From the NCBI GenBank assembly GCA_030278955.1, contig JAOANR010000011.1, forward strand, positions 27,098,403 to 27,162,402: a stretch of DNA of 64,000 bases, given 5' to 3'. Source of the stretch: Hygrophila difformis (Eukaryota > Streptophyta > Magnoliopsida > Lamiales > Acanthaceae). The translations under genes were made by a program, and so were the position numbers. A model generated the notes under the pieces. It saw nothing but the letters and a program-made list of their open reading frames with translations. It had not been told where the DNA came from and did no database searches. Of the stretch, positions 9,446 to 21,008 are shown piece by piece; positions within the stretch are counted from its first letter, which is position 1, and every line of letters begins with the position of its first letter.

Positions 9446-11353
9446 TCATCTCTCTCGCTCAGTCAGAGTCCTCAGAATCATCATCATCATTGTCTCCCAC
9501 TTCTTCAGATCCATCCCCAGCATCAGCATCCTCAGCATCATCATCTCCCTCATCGCTACCATCTCCAGAGCCGACATAGTCCTCATCCTCATCGTCCTCA
9601 GAAGTGTCTGAGGAGCGACATATCGCTGTCCTAGGCTCTGGGACATAAAATACTCCAGTCGGGCTGCATGGTAAGCCTGGGCTCTAGCATTCTTGGCTAT
9701 CTGGTCAGCCAAGAAATGGTGTCTTTGGGCTGCAAGTAGAGCATGCTCATTCACTGTGTTCAGCAAGTTTTGCTGGTTCATCAATAAGGTCCTAGCCCAA
9801 TCAGGCTCTCCCTGATACTGCTGATGTGACTGCTGTGACTGCTGTGGCTGAGCCCTGCCACGTCCTCTACCTCTGCCTCTACCACCTCGTGTACCCCGGG
9901 TGGACTGCGAAGGAGCCTCATAATGCTCCTGGCTAGCCTGAGGTGGTGGTGACTGCCTGGGCAACTCCCTAGGAAGTATCATAGGCTTGCATCTTATGCC
10001 AGGCAGCTTGAAATTCTTCTTCCCAAATGGAATAGGGGGCCTCATCCTCCAATCTCTATCAAACTGCCCCATATCCACTCCTGCCTGTGCACAAAGCTGC
10101 CATATCAAGCTGGGGAACATCAGAGCTGACCTCTTAGACACCCCCGGTGTCTGTCTCAACTCAAGTGATATAAGCTCTCCCATGTTAACCGGGCTCCCCA
10201 CCTTGATGCAGTATGGGACATACATATCCAGGGCAGTAGGTCCAGAGGTGTGAGTCGAAGGACTCAACCTAGATCTGTAGAACATGAGAAGCTGGTACAT
10301 GGGTGCATCCATATCAGGCCCATGTAGCCTACTCATGTCATCATCATCATATGTGAGGACATCCTCCTGACCCTCAAACATCGACATCAGTACAAGCTTC
10401 TTGAAATCCTCCCTATCATCGGCTCTCATCACAGGCTCCCAAAAATCTCTACCGTAGGGCACATCCACTACTCCAAAAAATTGGTTGATGTGCTGAGGAG
10501 TGATGGGTACTCTAACCCGGAAAATCCAAGAATCCTCCTCCTCAGCGTTGGCCAGAAACAACCTAGTCAATTCCCACGAATATGATCCGGCTGGGTGTCT
10601 CACGAATCTCTCCCAACCTCTGGATCTAATAGCATCTCGGAGTAGAGGGTGCTGTAGATCTCTATCTGAAAATCCTCTATCAGCAATAATTCTCTTCTTG
10701 TGAAACCTCTGGTACAGCTCGTAGGCTCTGGCACTCCTAAATACGGTGGCATTGAATATGCCCGGCCTGACATAAAACAACTCGGGGACATAAGCTCTAG
10801 GATCCTGCCTTTTCGGTCCTCCCCTAGCCTGCTGCTCCTCCTGTTCCTCCTGATCAACCTCCTCCTCATCTTGCTCTCCTCCTACAGCCTCAGGGACAGG
10901 CTCCTGTATGACTAGTGCTGCAGATCTCCCTTTCCTCGGTCGAGAGGAAGTGGAACTCGTGACAGGTGCCTTCCCCCGAGAGGCTCTAGAGGGGGCCTGT
11001 GAATGATCGGATGTCTCAGGCTGAATGGTCTGATCAGGCTGGTCAGGCTGATTGACCTCCTGATGGTCATCAGCCGGCATGGTAGTATGTCTAGAAGATG
11101 CACCACTCTTGGACTTGCTCTTCCTAAAATAGGAGAGAAGTCCCTTGGACTTGGAGGCACCTCCTGATCCCTGTGGATGATCCATCTGTACCAAATTTTT
11201 AGTGCGGAGTCTGCGAGTTTCAAAAATATGCTCATCAGGAATAGGAGTAGGAACGCTATCCGGTGACTGTGGATCATAAATCCCCATTCTCCCCTCGGGC
11301 ATGGGTATATACCTATAACCCGATTTCTTAGGGAGGTTTGGAGGATTATACAT
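9446..11353 (-). CDS. First env-position ORF of the Athila element (plant transposon protein)
   Basis: 635 codons from an ATG at 11351-11353. Residues 1-190 are low complexity and charged (SKSKGLLSYFRKSKSKSG, then EEEVDQEEQEEQQ). Residues about 195-450 form the conserved block of the family (YELYQRFHKKRI, IRSRGWERFVRHPAGSYSWE, MFPSLIWQLCAQAGVDMG). An RG-rich tract (RGTRGGRGRGRGRGR) lies near 500, then a Q-rich helix-forming region ending YFMSQSLGQRY. The last ~50 residues are Met/Arg-rich; a shifted frame of the same DNA encodes an acidic D/E-rich tail like that expected, so a small indel near 9600-9612 probably altered the C-terminus. No membrane segment is apparent, so an envelope function is not supported. 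It lies 1.9 kb after integrase. Confidence 0.75.
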   Translation of the reverse strand: MYNPPNLPKKSGYRYIPMPEGRMGIYDPQSPDSVPTPIPDEHIFETRRLRTKNLVQMDHPQGSGGASKSKGLLSYFRKSKSKSGASSRHTTMPADDHQEVNQPDQPDQTIQPETSDHSQAPSRASRGKAPVTSSTSSRPRKGRSAALVIQEPVPEAVGGEQDEEEVDQEEQEEQQARGGPKRQDPRAYVPELFYVRPGIFNATVFRSARAYELYQRFHKKRIIADRGFSDRDLQHPLLRDAIRSRGWERFVRHPAGSYSWELTRLFLANAEEEDSWIFRVRVPITPQHINQFFGVVDVPYGRDFWEPVMRADDREDFKKLVLMSMFEGQEDVLTYDDDDMSRLHGPDMDAPMYQLLMFYRSRLSPSTHTSGPTALDMYVPYCIKVGSPVNMGELISLELRQTPGVSKRSALMFPSLIWQLCAQAGVDMGQFDRDWRMRPPIPFGKKNFKLPGIRCKPMILPRELPRQSPPPQASQEHYEAPSQSTRGTRGGRGRGRGRGRAQPQQSQQSHQQYQGEPDWARTLLMNQQNLLNTVNEHALLAAQRHHFLADQIAKNARAQAYHAARLEYFMSQSLGQRYVAPQTLLRTMRMRTMSALEMVAMREMMMLRMLMLGMDLKKWETMMMMILRTLTERER

Positions 11354-11414
11354 TATTTCAGTACCTGGTTGTACAAAAACTCTGGGTTAGTATCATATAT
11401 ATGCATTGCCTCCC

Positions 11415-11429
11415 ATCCTCACACTTAAG
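11415..11429 (-). promoter_or_regulatory. Internal copy of the polypurine-tract motif
   Basis: CATCCTCACACTTAA matches the sequence beside the 3' LTR at 5505-5519. It lies just upstream of the first env-position ORF in coding sense. It could act as a central polypurine tract or mark where an ancestral 3' end was duplicated. Confidence 0.45.
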
Positions 11430-12339
11430 TTTAAACCACAGGTTTAACTTAAGTGTTAAGTATAAAGCAAACATATACATCAACCTAGAATGTGGGATTT
11501 AGATAACTCAATGACCAAGATGTTGTATTTTAAAAATTGTGAATCCTAAACTTTGTTTAAAAATATCATCCATTTTATTCTAAAGTTTAAAATTCATGTT
11601 TAACATGTCTTTTTAATAAAAACTCCTTATTTTATTGAATTTTCAGATTTAATAAGCAAAAACAACCTAAATTATTAAACTAGTGCATTACAAATGGTTT
11701 AAATTAATATTTAAATCCATTCCAATTTATTCATACGATAAATTAACTAAATTGCTAATAAAAGAGTTTTTATCAAAACATGGTTCAATTAACTCATATT
11801 ATGAAGGACATGGAATTCTTGACAAGAAAACAACTTTATATTTTTAATATAACTAAAATGACATGTTCTAGTGATGTTTCATCCATTCAATTAATCAAAA
11901 ATGCCATTTTAGTTAATTCAAAATAATTTTCAGATTTAAAATTCTCACAAATCCCAAATTTTAATGTTAATCCAAAAATTTCACATTATGCATTCAATCC
12001 ATGTTCTACAACACTTGTTCATGCTAAAAGTAGAATTTAGACAATCAAAATCAAATCTTATCCCACATTCTACAAAAACCCAAAATTCAAGTAACAACAC
12101 CAATACCAAAATTAATGCATTCCAAAGCACTAGAAGATGATAATAATGGAATTAGGATAGCCATTCTTACCTAAATTGAAAGATTAGGAGCACTTTGGAG
12201 TAGAATTCCCCAAAATTGGAAAACTAGGGTTCTTGTGCCCTAATTTGAGTAAACAAGCAAAAATTGGGATTTTTGGAATGAGAATTGACAATGTAGATGA
12301 GAATTGATAGGAAGAAACAAGAATTGGAAGAATTTTTAC

Positions 12340-12740
12340 CAAAGTGGCGCAAATGTGTCGCTTGGAAGAGGATGGTGGCGCACGGTGGTGAGGAAGAGGG
12401 CTCTCGGTCGAATTTTGGAAGAATGAAGAGGAGAAAGGAATTTTTGGGTTAAAAACCCGTTCAGACCCGGGTCAGGAGACCTTGACCCGCGGGTCGGCCC
12501 CAATTGTGGCGCATAAGGCATGATTTAGGCGCTGCACAGGCTGTGCGGCGCATTTTTGGAACAAAAAATTTTCTAAGTCTGAGATTGGCGCCGAAAGTGG
12601 CGCTACCGAGTGATTTTATGCGCCACCATGAAGGTGTGGCGCATTACCTGACTTCAAGTTTTCCCAAGGTTAAAAATGGCGCATAATGTGGCGCCTGAGC
12701 TTGGTTTTAGGCGCCACCAAGAAGGTGTGGCGCCTAAACT
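12340..12740. repeat. GGCGCC hairpin array upstream of the first env-position ORF
   Basis: Three clear units at 12504-12740 and a decayed one at 12340-12400 (GTGGCGCAAATGTGTCGC, then GGTGGCGCAC). Same unit plan and AT spacer (TTTCTAAGT, TTTTCCCAAGG) as the LTR arrays. A GC-rich insert (acccgggtcaggagacc) separates the first unit. Confidence 0.8.
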
Positions 12741-13251
12741 GAGTCTGTGACACTCGAATTTCAGCTCAAACTCAACCAAAATGATAGTTTATTCAATCCC
12801 TAAGGTTAGCAAGTCAGATTTAGCATATATAGACTCCTCAAATCCTCCCGGGTTATAATTCTCCTCATTTAAACCAAATAGTCCATATAGATCCTCCTCC
12901 TTAATTCATCACCGAGTCAGAATACAAATATCAAGATCAATCCTCCAAGCACACGCAAATCCATCATTTCTCAACATTTTGCTACTTATTCTAATTCATA
13001 GGCAATGTCCTACTCAATTTATTAAACACATGCGCATAACTTAGCATAAAATTTAAACAACATAATTAAACTAAAAACACATCTAACTTAAATTAGTAAA
13101 AGCAATAAAGCAAATAAAAGCACATAAACAATAAAATGCAAAATATTTTTGTCTTTTTCTTTCATTTTATAATTTTTATTGGTTTTTATAAGTTTAATAA
13201 ATAAAAACTCAACAGAATTAAAATGCAATGCAATTATTTCAATAAGCAGAT

Positions 13252-15816
13252 TTAAATAACCAAAGGCTTAACATTAATTTGTTCGATGAATTTAACTTCA
13301 TCTCCAAAATAATGTTTAAGTCTTTGACCATTTACAGTAAATTCCCTTTCATCTTCAGCTTTTAAAACTACTGCACTATTATCCAACACTTTAACAATCC
13401 TAAAAGGTCCTGACCATTTTGTCTTTAATTTACCAGGAAACAGTTTAAATCTAGAATTATATAAAAGCACTAATTGTCCGGCTTCAAAAACCTTAGGCCT
13501 AAGCATTTTATCATGATAAAACTTTGTTCTCTCCTTATAAATTAGAGCATTATCATACGCTTGACGTCTAATTTCTTCTAATTCAGTAAGATCTATTTTC
13601 CTTTTTTCTTGAGCCTCTTTAAATTCAAAATTCAATTTTTTCATAGCCCAAAGTGATTTAAACTCAAGTTCAAAAGGTAAGTGACAAGCTTTACCATAAA
13701 CCAATTTAAAAGGAGTCATACCTATAGGCGTTTTAAAAGCTGTCCTATAAGCCCATAATGCTTTATCTAACTTAAAAGCCCAATCTATTCTAGATTTTCC
13801 TACCGTGGCTTCCAAAATCTTTTTAATCTCACGATTAGTGACTTCTACCTGACCATTGGCTTGAGGATGATAGGGTGTTGTTATCCTATGATGAACATGA
13901 AATCTAGATAACAATTGATTAACAGCCCTATTGACAAAATGAGATCCACCATCACTAATGATTGTTTTAGGCACACCAAAACGAGTAAAGATTTGCTTTT
14001 TCAGAAATTTAATCACTTGTTTAGCATCATTTAAAGCACATGATTCAGCTTCTACCCATTTTGATACATACTCTACAGCAACAAGAATATACAATTTCCC
14101 ATTAGATGGTGGAAATGGACCCATAAAATCAATTCCCCACAAATCAAACAACTCAACAGGCATAAGTCCTTTTAGAGGCATTTCATCTCTTTTAGTGATA
14201 TTACCAGCCCTTTGACATACATCACATTTTTGCACAAATGATCTAGCATCACGATAAATATTAGGCCAATATAAACCACCTTCGAGTACCTTATGAGCTG
14301 TTCTGTTCGGTCCAACATGTCCTCCTCCAAGTCCTTCGTGGCAAGCCTTTAACACTTTTTCAAAATCCTCGTCATGGATGCACCTCCTTATGATCTGATC
14401 TGAACAGAGTCTAAACAAATAAGGTTCATCCCAAATAAAATATTTAGCATCAGTTTTAAATTTTTGTTTTTGGCTATGCCATTTTAAATGATCAGGAATT
14501 ACACCACATGCTAAATAATTTACAAAATCAGCAAACCACGGATCAGAGGAAGTGTTATTTATTAAATATAAATTTTCATCAGGAAATGCATCATTAATTA
14601 ATCTTTCTTCCCCTTTTTCATGCTCCAGTCTAGATAGATGATCAGCTACAGGATTTTCATCTCCTTTCCTATCTTTAATTTCTAAATCAAATTCCTGTAA
14701 CAATAATACCCATCTAATTAACCGTGGTTTAGCATCTTTCTTTGCAAATAGATATTTAATGGCAGCATGATCAGTGTAAACTACAGTTTTAGAGCCTATC
14801 AGATATGGTCTAAACTTTTCACATGCATAAACAACAGATAAAAGTTCTTTTTCAGCGGTGGCATAATTTCTCAGTGCAGTATTTAAAGCCTGACTAGCAT
14901 AATAAATAATATGAAGTTTCTTATCCTTTCTTTGACCCAGTACTGCTCCAACAGCAAAGTCACTAGCATCGCTCATGATCTCGAATGGCAAACTCCAGTC
15001 AGGTGGCTGAATAATTGGTGTTGTTACCAATGCTTCCTTGATCCTATTGAACGCCTCAATACACTCGTCAGTAAAATCAAACTCAACATCCTTACATAGC
15101 AGCTTAAACAGAGGTATTGCAATTTTAGAAAAATCTTTTATAAACCTTCGATAAAATCCAGCATGTCCCAGAAAACTTCTCAAAGTTTTTAAATTATTAG
15201 GAGGTGGAATTTTTGCAATCACTTCTACTTTAGCCCTATCAACTTCAATGCCATTTTTAGAAATCCTATGTCCTAAGACAATACCTTCATTAACCATAAA
15301 ATGACATTTTTCCCAATTAAGAACTAAATTTGACTCTTCACATCTAATCAGAACTTTTTCCAAGTTAATTAAGCACTTCTCAAAATCAGACCCGAATACC
15401 GAAAAATCATCCATAAATACTTCCATGCATGTCTCAATTAAATCAGAAAATATAGACATCATGCATCTCTGAAATGTAGCTGGAGCATTACACAAACCGA
15501 ATGGCATTCTCCTATATGCAAATGTGCCGTAAGGACATGTAAATGTGGTTTTATCTTGATCCTCAGGTGCAATTGGAACTTGATTATAACCAGAATAGCC
15601 ATCTAAAAAGCAATAAAACTCATGACCAGCTAAACGCTCTAGCATTTGATCAATAAAAGGCAACGGAAAATGATCTTTCCTAGTCTTATCATTCAATCTC
15701 CTATAATCAATGCATACACGCCATCCAGTAGTAGGTCTAGTAGGTACTAGTTCACCATTTTCATTTCTAATCACAGTCATACCTCCCTTTTTAGGCACTA
15801 CTTGAACTGGACTCAC
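13252..15816 (-). CDS. pol: Athila pol: reverse transcriptase, RNase H, integrase (open part)
   Basis: 854 open codons carry the C-terminal bulk of pol. [11 protein letters not shown] (35-43), [11 protein letters not shown] (71-81), [14 protein letters not shown] (104-117) and FMDD (134-137) as the catalytic box. RNase [14 protein letters not shown] and YATAEKELL, then TDHAAIKYL. Integrase: zinc-binding H-H-C-C ([10 protein letters not shown] ... CDVCQRAG), then core D-D-E in [18 protein letters not shown] and [17 protein letters not shown]. The C-terminus ends with the GPFRIV chromo-like/GPY-type block. The apparent start is not the true one: an in-frame TGA (15817-15819) and TAG (15919-15921) cut it from the rest of pol upstream. 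All visible catalytic residues are intact. Confidence 0.93.
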   Translation of the reverse strand: MSPVQVVPKKGGMTVIRNENGELVPTRPTTGWRVCIDYRRLNDKTRKDHFPLPFIDQMLERLAGHEFYCFLDGYSGYNQVPIAPEDQDKTTFTCPYGTFAYRRMPFGLCNAPATFQRCMMSIFSDLIETCMEVFMDDFSVFGSDFEKCLINLEKVLIRCEESNLVLNWEKCHFMVNEGIVLGHRISKNGIEVDRAKVEVIAKIPPPNNLKTLRSFLGHAGFYRRFIKDFSKIAIPLFKLLCKDVEFDFTDECIEAFNRIKEALVTTPIIQPPDWSLPFEIMSDASDFAVGAVLGQRKDKKLHIIYYASQALNTALRNYATAEKELLSVVYACEKFRPYLIGSKTVVYTDHAAIKYLFAKKDAKPRLIRWVLLLQEFDLEIKDRKGDENPVADHLSRLEHEKGEERLINDAFPDENLYLINNTSSDPWFADFVNYLACGVIPDHLKWHSQKQKFKTDAKYFIWDEPYLFRLCSDQIIRRCIHDEDFEKVLKACHEGLGGGHVGPNRTAHKVLEGGLYWPNIYRDARSFVQKCDVCQRAGNITKRDEMPLKGLMPVELFDLWGIDFMGPFPPSNGKLYILVAVEYVSKWVEAESCALNDAKQVIKFLKKQIFTRFGVPKTIISDGGSHFVNRAVNQLLSRFHVHHRITTPYHPQANGQVEVTNREIKKILEATVGKSRIDWAFKLDKALWAYRTAFKTPIGMTPFKLVYGKACHLPFELEFKSLWAMKKLNFEFKEAQEKRKIDLTELEEIRRQAYDNALIYKERTKFYHDKMLRPKVFEAGQLVLLYNSRFKLFPGKLKTKWSGPFRIVKVLDNSAVVLKAEDEREFTVNGQRLKHYFGDEVKFIEQINVKPLVI

Positions 15817-16266
15817 TCACTGACTATCAGAGATAGGATAGATAATACTTGCATCGAGTAGCTTAATAACCTCTGATCTTACAGCTTCTTGTAGATGTGG
15901 ATTCAGTCTCCTTTGGGGCTATCTCACTGGCTTGTCATCCTCCTCCATATAAATCCGGTGTGTACACAATGCTGGACTCAGTCCCTTGATGTCAGCTATC
16001 GTCCAACCTATTGCTCTAACATGCTTACTCAACACTTGGGTTAATGCATTTAATTGATCATCATTTAATTTATTACTTGCAATAACATGTAAAGTATCAT
16101 TCTCACCAAGAAAAACATACCTCAAATGTGATGGCAGCTCTTTCAATGTCAATATAGGTGGCTTTTCAACAGATGGGACTAACTTCGATTCTTCTATTGC
16201 ACATGTTACTTGCACAGGTAATCCTCCCTCACACTTACTTTCAGCTAAGTCCTCACAACTCTCCAC
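15817..16266 (-). pseudogene. Athila pol N-terminal segment, two in-frame stops
   Basis: 115 codons (16266-15919) of the protease-RT linker and RT N-terminus (PPILTLKELPSHLRYVFLGE; then the IGWTIADIKG motif typical of plant gypsy RT). The frame runs on through TAG at 15919-15921 (after DDKPVR) and TGA at 15817-15819 (after YPISDSQ) into the main pol ORF. Both positions are one transition from a sense codon, as expected from deamination of methylated cytosine. Between 16266 and 16429 the frame shifts at least twice. Confidence 0.85.
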
Positions 16267-16428
16267 TAACTGCTCAAATTTCCTATAGGGATCATGTCTA
16301 GCAAAGAACTCTCTCTCTCAATCACCTCATCCTCCTGATAGATAGCTGTGACTCTATTACACGGGTAGGTGTCAGAACTAGCGTGTTGTGTTTTAGTTGT
16401 CTTAGAAATGTCAAACGACACTTGTTCA

Positions 16429-16848
16429 TTACCTTACTTTAAGTGTAATTTTACCATCATCCATATCAACCATAGCCCTACCAGTTTGCAAAAATGGTCT
16501 ACCTAAAATCAGAGGAATATCAATGTCTCTTTCCATATCAAGAACGACAAAGTCGACAGGGATAATGAAGCTCTCTACTTGAACAGGAACATCTTCTACA
16601 ATACCTAAAGGAGTCCTAATAGATCTATCAGCAAGCTGTAGCTGCATCCTAGTAGGCTTCACAACTCCTACTCCTAGTTCTCTAAAGACATGTAGAGGCA
16701 TCAGATTAATACTAGACCCGAGATCACACAGAGCTTTGTTGAATTCTTTAGTGCCAATAATGCACGGAATAGTATAACTCCCAGGATCTTTTTGTTTAAT
16801 AGGTTGCCTTCTTTGTAAGATTGCACTACATTCCCCTGTCAGTGTCAC
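16429..16848 (-). pseudogene. Athila aspartic protease
   Basis: 139 codons with the retropepsin active site in the form ALCDLGSSINLMP (Athila proteases use DLGSS rather than DTGS) and the second-fold motif PLILGRPFLQTGRA. It would cleave the gag-pol polyprotein. The ORF is cut off from gag by an extra base in an A run (16873-16879 on the coding strand) and from pol by a frameshift just after KITLKV. Confidence 0.85.
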
Positions 16849-16861
16849 TTTCTCTTCATCA

Positions 16862-18885
16862 TCAACACTCCTCTTTTTTTGATAGAATTTCTTTTAAGAA
16901 CTTAGCATACACAGGCATTTGTGCAATGGCATCAGAAAAAAGAATATCAATTCTTAAATTCTTAAAGACTTCTAAGAATTTGGCATAATCTTTATCTTCT
17001 TTAGCCTTTTTAAGACGCTGTGGATATGGAATAGGTGGCTGATATGGCTTGACCGGGACAGCAGACTTTCCTTTACCCTTATCCTGTTCAACTCTAAGTT
17101 TCTCACTCTCCTTAGGCTCATCAGTGTTTTTATGCTGGCTTTCTTTCTCTGTATCCTCATTTTGATCATCTACAGCATCAGCTAAAATCTCTGGATCATC
17201 TAAGGTAGGGTAAGGATTAGGTAATTCCTTTTTGTTCCTTAAAGTGATTGCTTTACATTGCTCTTTTGGATTAGGATCAGGCATGCTTGGTAGTGTTCCT
17301 TGCTGTCTATTTGAAGTATCCCTAGCAATTTGACCAACTTGAACTTCTAAATTTCTCATTGAGGCTTGCATTTGCTGAATTGTTTGTTGTTGAGACACGA
17401 TTTTGCTCATTAACTCTTTTAAATTGACCTCATCACTTCCTTGGTTTTGTTGCAGCTGCTGTTGAGGTTGAAAGTTCCTAGGCTGTTGGTTAGGGTAAAA
17501 AGGTTGATTTTGATTTCTGTTTTGATTATAGTTTTGGTTTTGATTTTGGTTTTGAAAATTCTGATTTTGATTTGGATTTTGATTTGAGTAATTTTGATTT
17601 TGGTTTTGTGGATAAGGTTGACGGTTGTTTTGTAGGGTAGGTGTTTTGTTGAAATTGAGAATTCTGATTTGGATAGAAATTTTGATTTTGAGGACGGTTT
17701 TGATTGTAGTTTTGCTGCCTATTTCCCATGTAGTTCACATCTTCCACTTGCTCTTCAGTCCCCTCACACTGCATAGTCTCTTGAAGTCCTTGATCAAGCA
17801 AGTGACAGGCTGATGACTCGTGTGGTCCATGACAAATACCGCATCTCACAACTTTTGTTTGACCTTTCTTAAGCGTAGAAACCTCCCTCATCAAAGCGTC
17901 TAACTTAGAATCTATAGCAACTGCCTTTTCAACCTCATAGATTCCTCCTTTTGTTTTATTTCTAGCATTTTTCTTACCAGGAAATTTTTTCATGTTAGAA
18001 ATCTTTTTCTCTATGATTTCCTTAGCTCTAGAGGGTCCTATAGACAGAAAAGAATCTCCCGCTGCTGCATCCAACAAGTTCCTCCAATGATCAATCAACC
18101 CATTGTAGAAGAAGTGCATCTGCTGCCAATCTTCAAAGCCGTGATTCGGGCATCTCGCCAATAAAGTGTTATACCTATCACATGCTTCAAGTAAAGTTTC
18201 ACCCTCATCTTGCACGAATTCTTTGATTTTTTCTTGTAATTCAATAACCTTGGATGGTGGGAAGAATTGTTCTAAGAAAGCTTCTAACATTTTATCGCAA
18301 GTAGTGACATCCCTTAATTGAAGTGAGTTGTACCAAGGTTTTAGCTTTATCTCTGAGTGAAAACGAGAACAATCTCAACTTAATTTCATCACTAGTAACA
18401 CCATTTATTTTCACTGTGTCACAGTAGTCCAGAAAATTTCTTATGTGTTCTACAGCATCATTAGTAGGTGCTCCATTATATTGATTAGCTTGAACCATTG
18501 TGATTAGTGCAGGCTGAAGGGTAAAACTTAAAGCATCTACATCTGGCCTTGGAGTTCTATTAAGCAGATTTCCACTAGTTCCTTGTAAGTGTTCTTCAAT
18601 GGTCATTTCAGCTTGATCATCGTGCTCCAAATCACCACCATTACCTCCATTATTACCCTCATTTTCATTATTATTCGCTGCCATGTTTAACCTATTGAAC
18701 TGAGCAACTAATTGATTAGTTTGAATTGTTGAAACTCCAGTCGTTGGAGAATAGTCTTCTTCATCAGAGGATAAATTAATTAAAATTTCCAACTGAGCTG
18801 GTCTCCTACGTTTCCCTAATCTAATAGCTCTAAGAGTACGCTCAATTTCAGGATCATAAGCTATTTCTGCTTGTTTGCTTCGCAC
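16862..18885 (-). pseudogene. gag: Athila gag, broken by frameshifts
   Basis: Structural protein of the particle. The first block (18885-18292, 197 codons, first codon GTG) has ARxxLGKRRRP-like basic and DEEDYSP acidic stretches, then SLRDKAK of the retrotransposon gag domain. One extra base near 18335 shifts the frame; the domain continues at 18290 (FLEQFFPPSKVIELQ, DRYNTLLARCPNHG, HFFYNGL). A CCHC knuckle follows (CGICHGPHESSAC), then an Asn/Gln-rich tract where a second frameshift lies near 17600-17650. The third block (17410-16862, open further upstream) is the C-terminal part with PYPQRLKK and LRIDILFSDAIAQMPVYAKF, a conserved Athila motif. Not translatable as one protein in this copy. 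Confidence 0.88.
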
Positions 18886-18997
18886 TGCAAATATTAAATA
18901 AAAATAAAATAAAATAAAATAAGTAACAGTTAAATTAATATTTAACTTAATAAATTCAAATTAATAAACTAAAAACAATTAAAAGTTCACAACAAAT

Positions 18998-19015
18998 TCC
19001 CCGGCAACGGCGCCA
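18998..19015 (-). promoter_or_regulatory. Athila primer-binding site for tRNA-Asp
   Basis: The + strand reads TCCCCGGCAACGGCGCCA, identical to the last 18 nt of plant tRNA-Asp(GTC). It lies 6 nt inside the 5' LTR in coding sense, where minus-strand synthesis begins. Confidence 0.95.
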
Positions 19016-19021
19016 AAAACT

Positions 19022-21008
19022 TGATGGGTGATTTTCACTACTCATATTTTACCACAAGCGGATGGTTATCATCAAGTAATAAAAACCGGTGAATACCGGG
19101 TCGAACCACAGGGAATTTCAGAATATTATTTCATTCCAGAGAAATTTTAATTGTTCTTTAGTTCATTAATTATATATATTATATTTAAAAGATTTTGATT
19201 GATTCTAATGGTGATTAAATTTAAAAATAAATAGTGACATTAAATTTAAAATAAAGCAAATTAAAATTATAATTAATAAAGATATAAATGGGAGATGCTT
19301 GTAATATTTTAAATATTGCCATCTTTATATAAAATAGAAATTGCATATTGATTTAGCATTTTCCAATGTCTAAAAAGATCAATTTCTTAAAATTAATTAT
19401 TTTATAAAGATTAAAAATATTATAATCTACTAATAATCAAATTATGCTTAAACGGAATTCATGGAAGCTGATTAAATTATCTAACATTCTGCAATCATTA
19501 TTCTAGGCCTAAATTTGAGTCTTTCCCAAGCATACAAATTTCCCTATAGCAATTAAAAGGCACTTTTCATTTCCCAAATCATTGTGCACATGCCAGAATC
19601 CATTTATAATGTAATTTATTCCCAATTCCGGTACTAAAATATTAATTCTACTTTTTATCTCCCGATTTAGCAAAGCAGAAATCACAGAATTGGATTCTAA
19701 CATTTAATTATGCAGAACAGTGTAAATTATTTAACAATTATGGTAAAATAATAACAAAACATGGTAAATTGGATTAGATTACTAATTTTAAGATGTAGAC
19801 AGATTAGAATTATTTTCAAATTGCTAAAAGTAGAAACTGCAGATTGATCGATCAATTAAGGTTTAGCAGATAAAAATATAAAACATCAGATTTTTGCCTA
19901 AATAGATTTATCGATCAAACTTACGCAGAAGATTAACAATCCTAATACAGATTCTAACATCTTTGCAGATTACTCCAAATTACAACATAAAATAGCGACA
20001 TTTATATTGCTTCCATAAAAGATGAATTCGTACTTCAAAGTGATTCTGAACTCCCGTTCTAGAACACTTCTAACACGAACAATACAGAAATCCGTCTACA
20101 AATTGAAAACATGATAGCAGATTATATTTAGAGGCAATTTCAATTCATTACAAAGCAAGAAAAAGAAAGGCAACACCTATGATAGGAAGAACTCGATCAG
20201 AACAGCATTCTGGCCAATTCCTCCGGCTTGATTCTGTGTTTCCGGCCTTCTTCTCCCATTGTTAGATGATTTCAGAGAGTTTTTGTCGAATAATGGTAAG
20301 TCTGATATGAAGAAATGACGATAAACTGGCCTTAAAACCGTGTTCGGGAGGTTAGAAAACTGCTCAACCGCGACTGTGGCGCAAAAAGTGGCGCTCGGAA
20401 GAGGTTTTCAGCGCCACCAAGGAGCTGCGGCACATACAAAGATTTTCCGAATTTTTGAAAGTGGCGCATTTTGTGGCGCTGAAAGGCACTTTTATGCGCC
20501 GCCAAGAAGGTGCGGTGCATTCTGACAATTTCCTAAATTTTACCCTGCGGCGCATTTTGTGGCGCTCCGGAGTACTTTTTGGCGCCACCTAGCTATTGCG
20601 GCGCATCCTGAAGCTTTTTTCCATCCGAAATTTTCCTAAGTGTTGAGGTGGCGCATAATGTGGCGCTCAAGCATGATTTTAGGCGCCGCCATGCCCATGT
20701 GGCGCATTCTGGAGCTTTCCAGTGTTGAAAATTCCGAATTTTGCATCCTTTGACCTCCGAACATCTTCTTTCTTCATTTTAATGCCTGAAACATCATTGC
20801 AATGTATTAGAATTGCCAAAGTCTTATTATAAAGCATAAAGCAAGGTAAATTGGGCTCGGATAAGCTCAATTTAACCGGTCTTATTAATATTTACACATC
20901 ACATGAAATATACATTAAAAAGCACTAAAATAGAGTCTCATGCATGCAATTTAGGTTCATTTTAATGTAATTTAAGCTTATTTAAATGTGGTTTCGCAGG
21001 GTGCATCA
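19022..21008 (-). repeat. Athila LTR (5' LTR in coding sense)
   Basis: 1,987 bp with TG...CA ends. It carries the hairpin array at 20370-20710, with better preserved GGCGC motifs than the other LTR. It would hold the promoter. Confidence 0.95.
20370..20710. repeat. Four-unit GGCGCC hairpin array in the LTR
   Basis: Same four units as 4865-5215, with most GGCGC/GCGCC motifs intact. Confidence 0.85.

Larger units (their letters stand above)
11354..13251 (-). other. Spacer between integrase and first env-position ORF
   Basis: AT-rich DNA holding a hairpin array (12340-12740) and, at 11415-11429, a copy of the polypurine-tract motif (CATCCTCACACTTAA on +). No coding sequence recognised. Confidence 0.6.
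3519..21008 (-). mobile_element. Athila-type Ty3/gypsy LTR retrotransposon, 17.5 kb
   Basis: All genes read on the minus strand in the order gag, protease, RT-RNase H-integrase, then two env-position ORFs. LTRs of 1,985 and 1,987 bp have TG...CA ends and differ at roughly 25 positions by eye (about 1.3%), so the insertion is young. The primer site matches the 3' end of tRNA-Asp, as in the Athila lineage, and the long LTRs and extra ORFs after integrase fit too. Gag, protease and the N-terminal part of pol are frameshifted or interrupted, so this copy cannot be autonomous. It is unusually long for Athila because the env-position module is present twice. Confidence 0.93.

Noticed and set aside
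9446..11353. Calling the post-integrase ORF a true envelope gene
   Set aside because: No signal peptide, transmembrane helix or fusion-like segment is visible; only the position is env-like.
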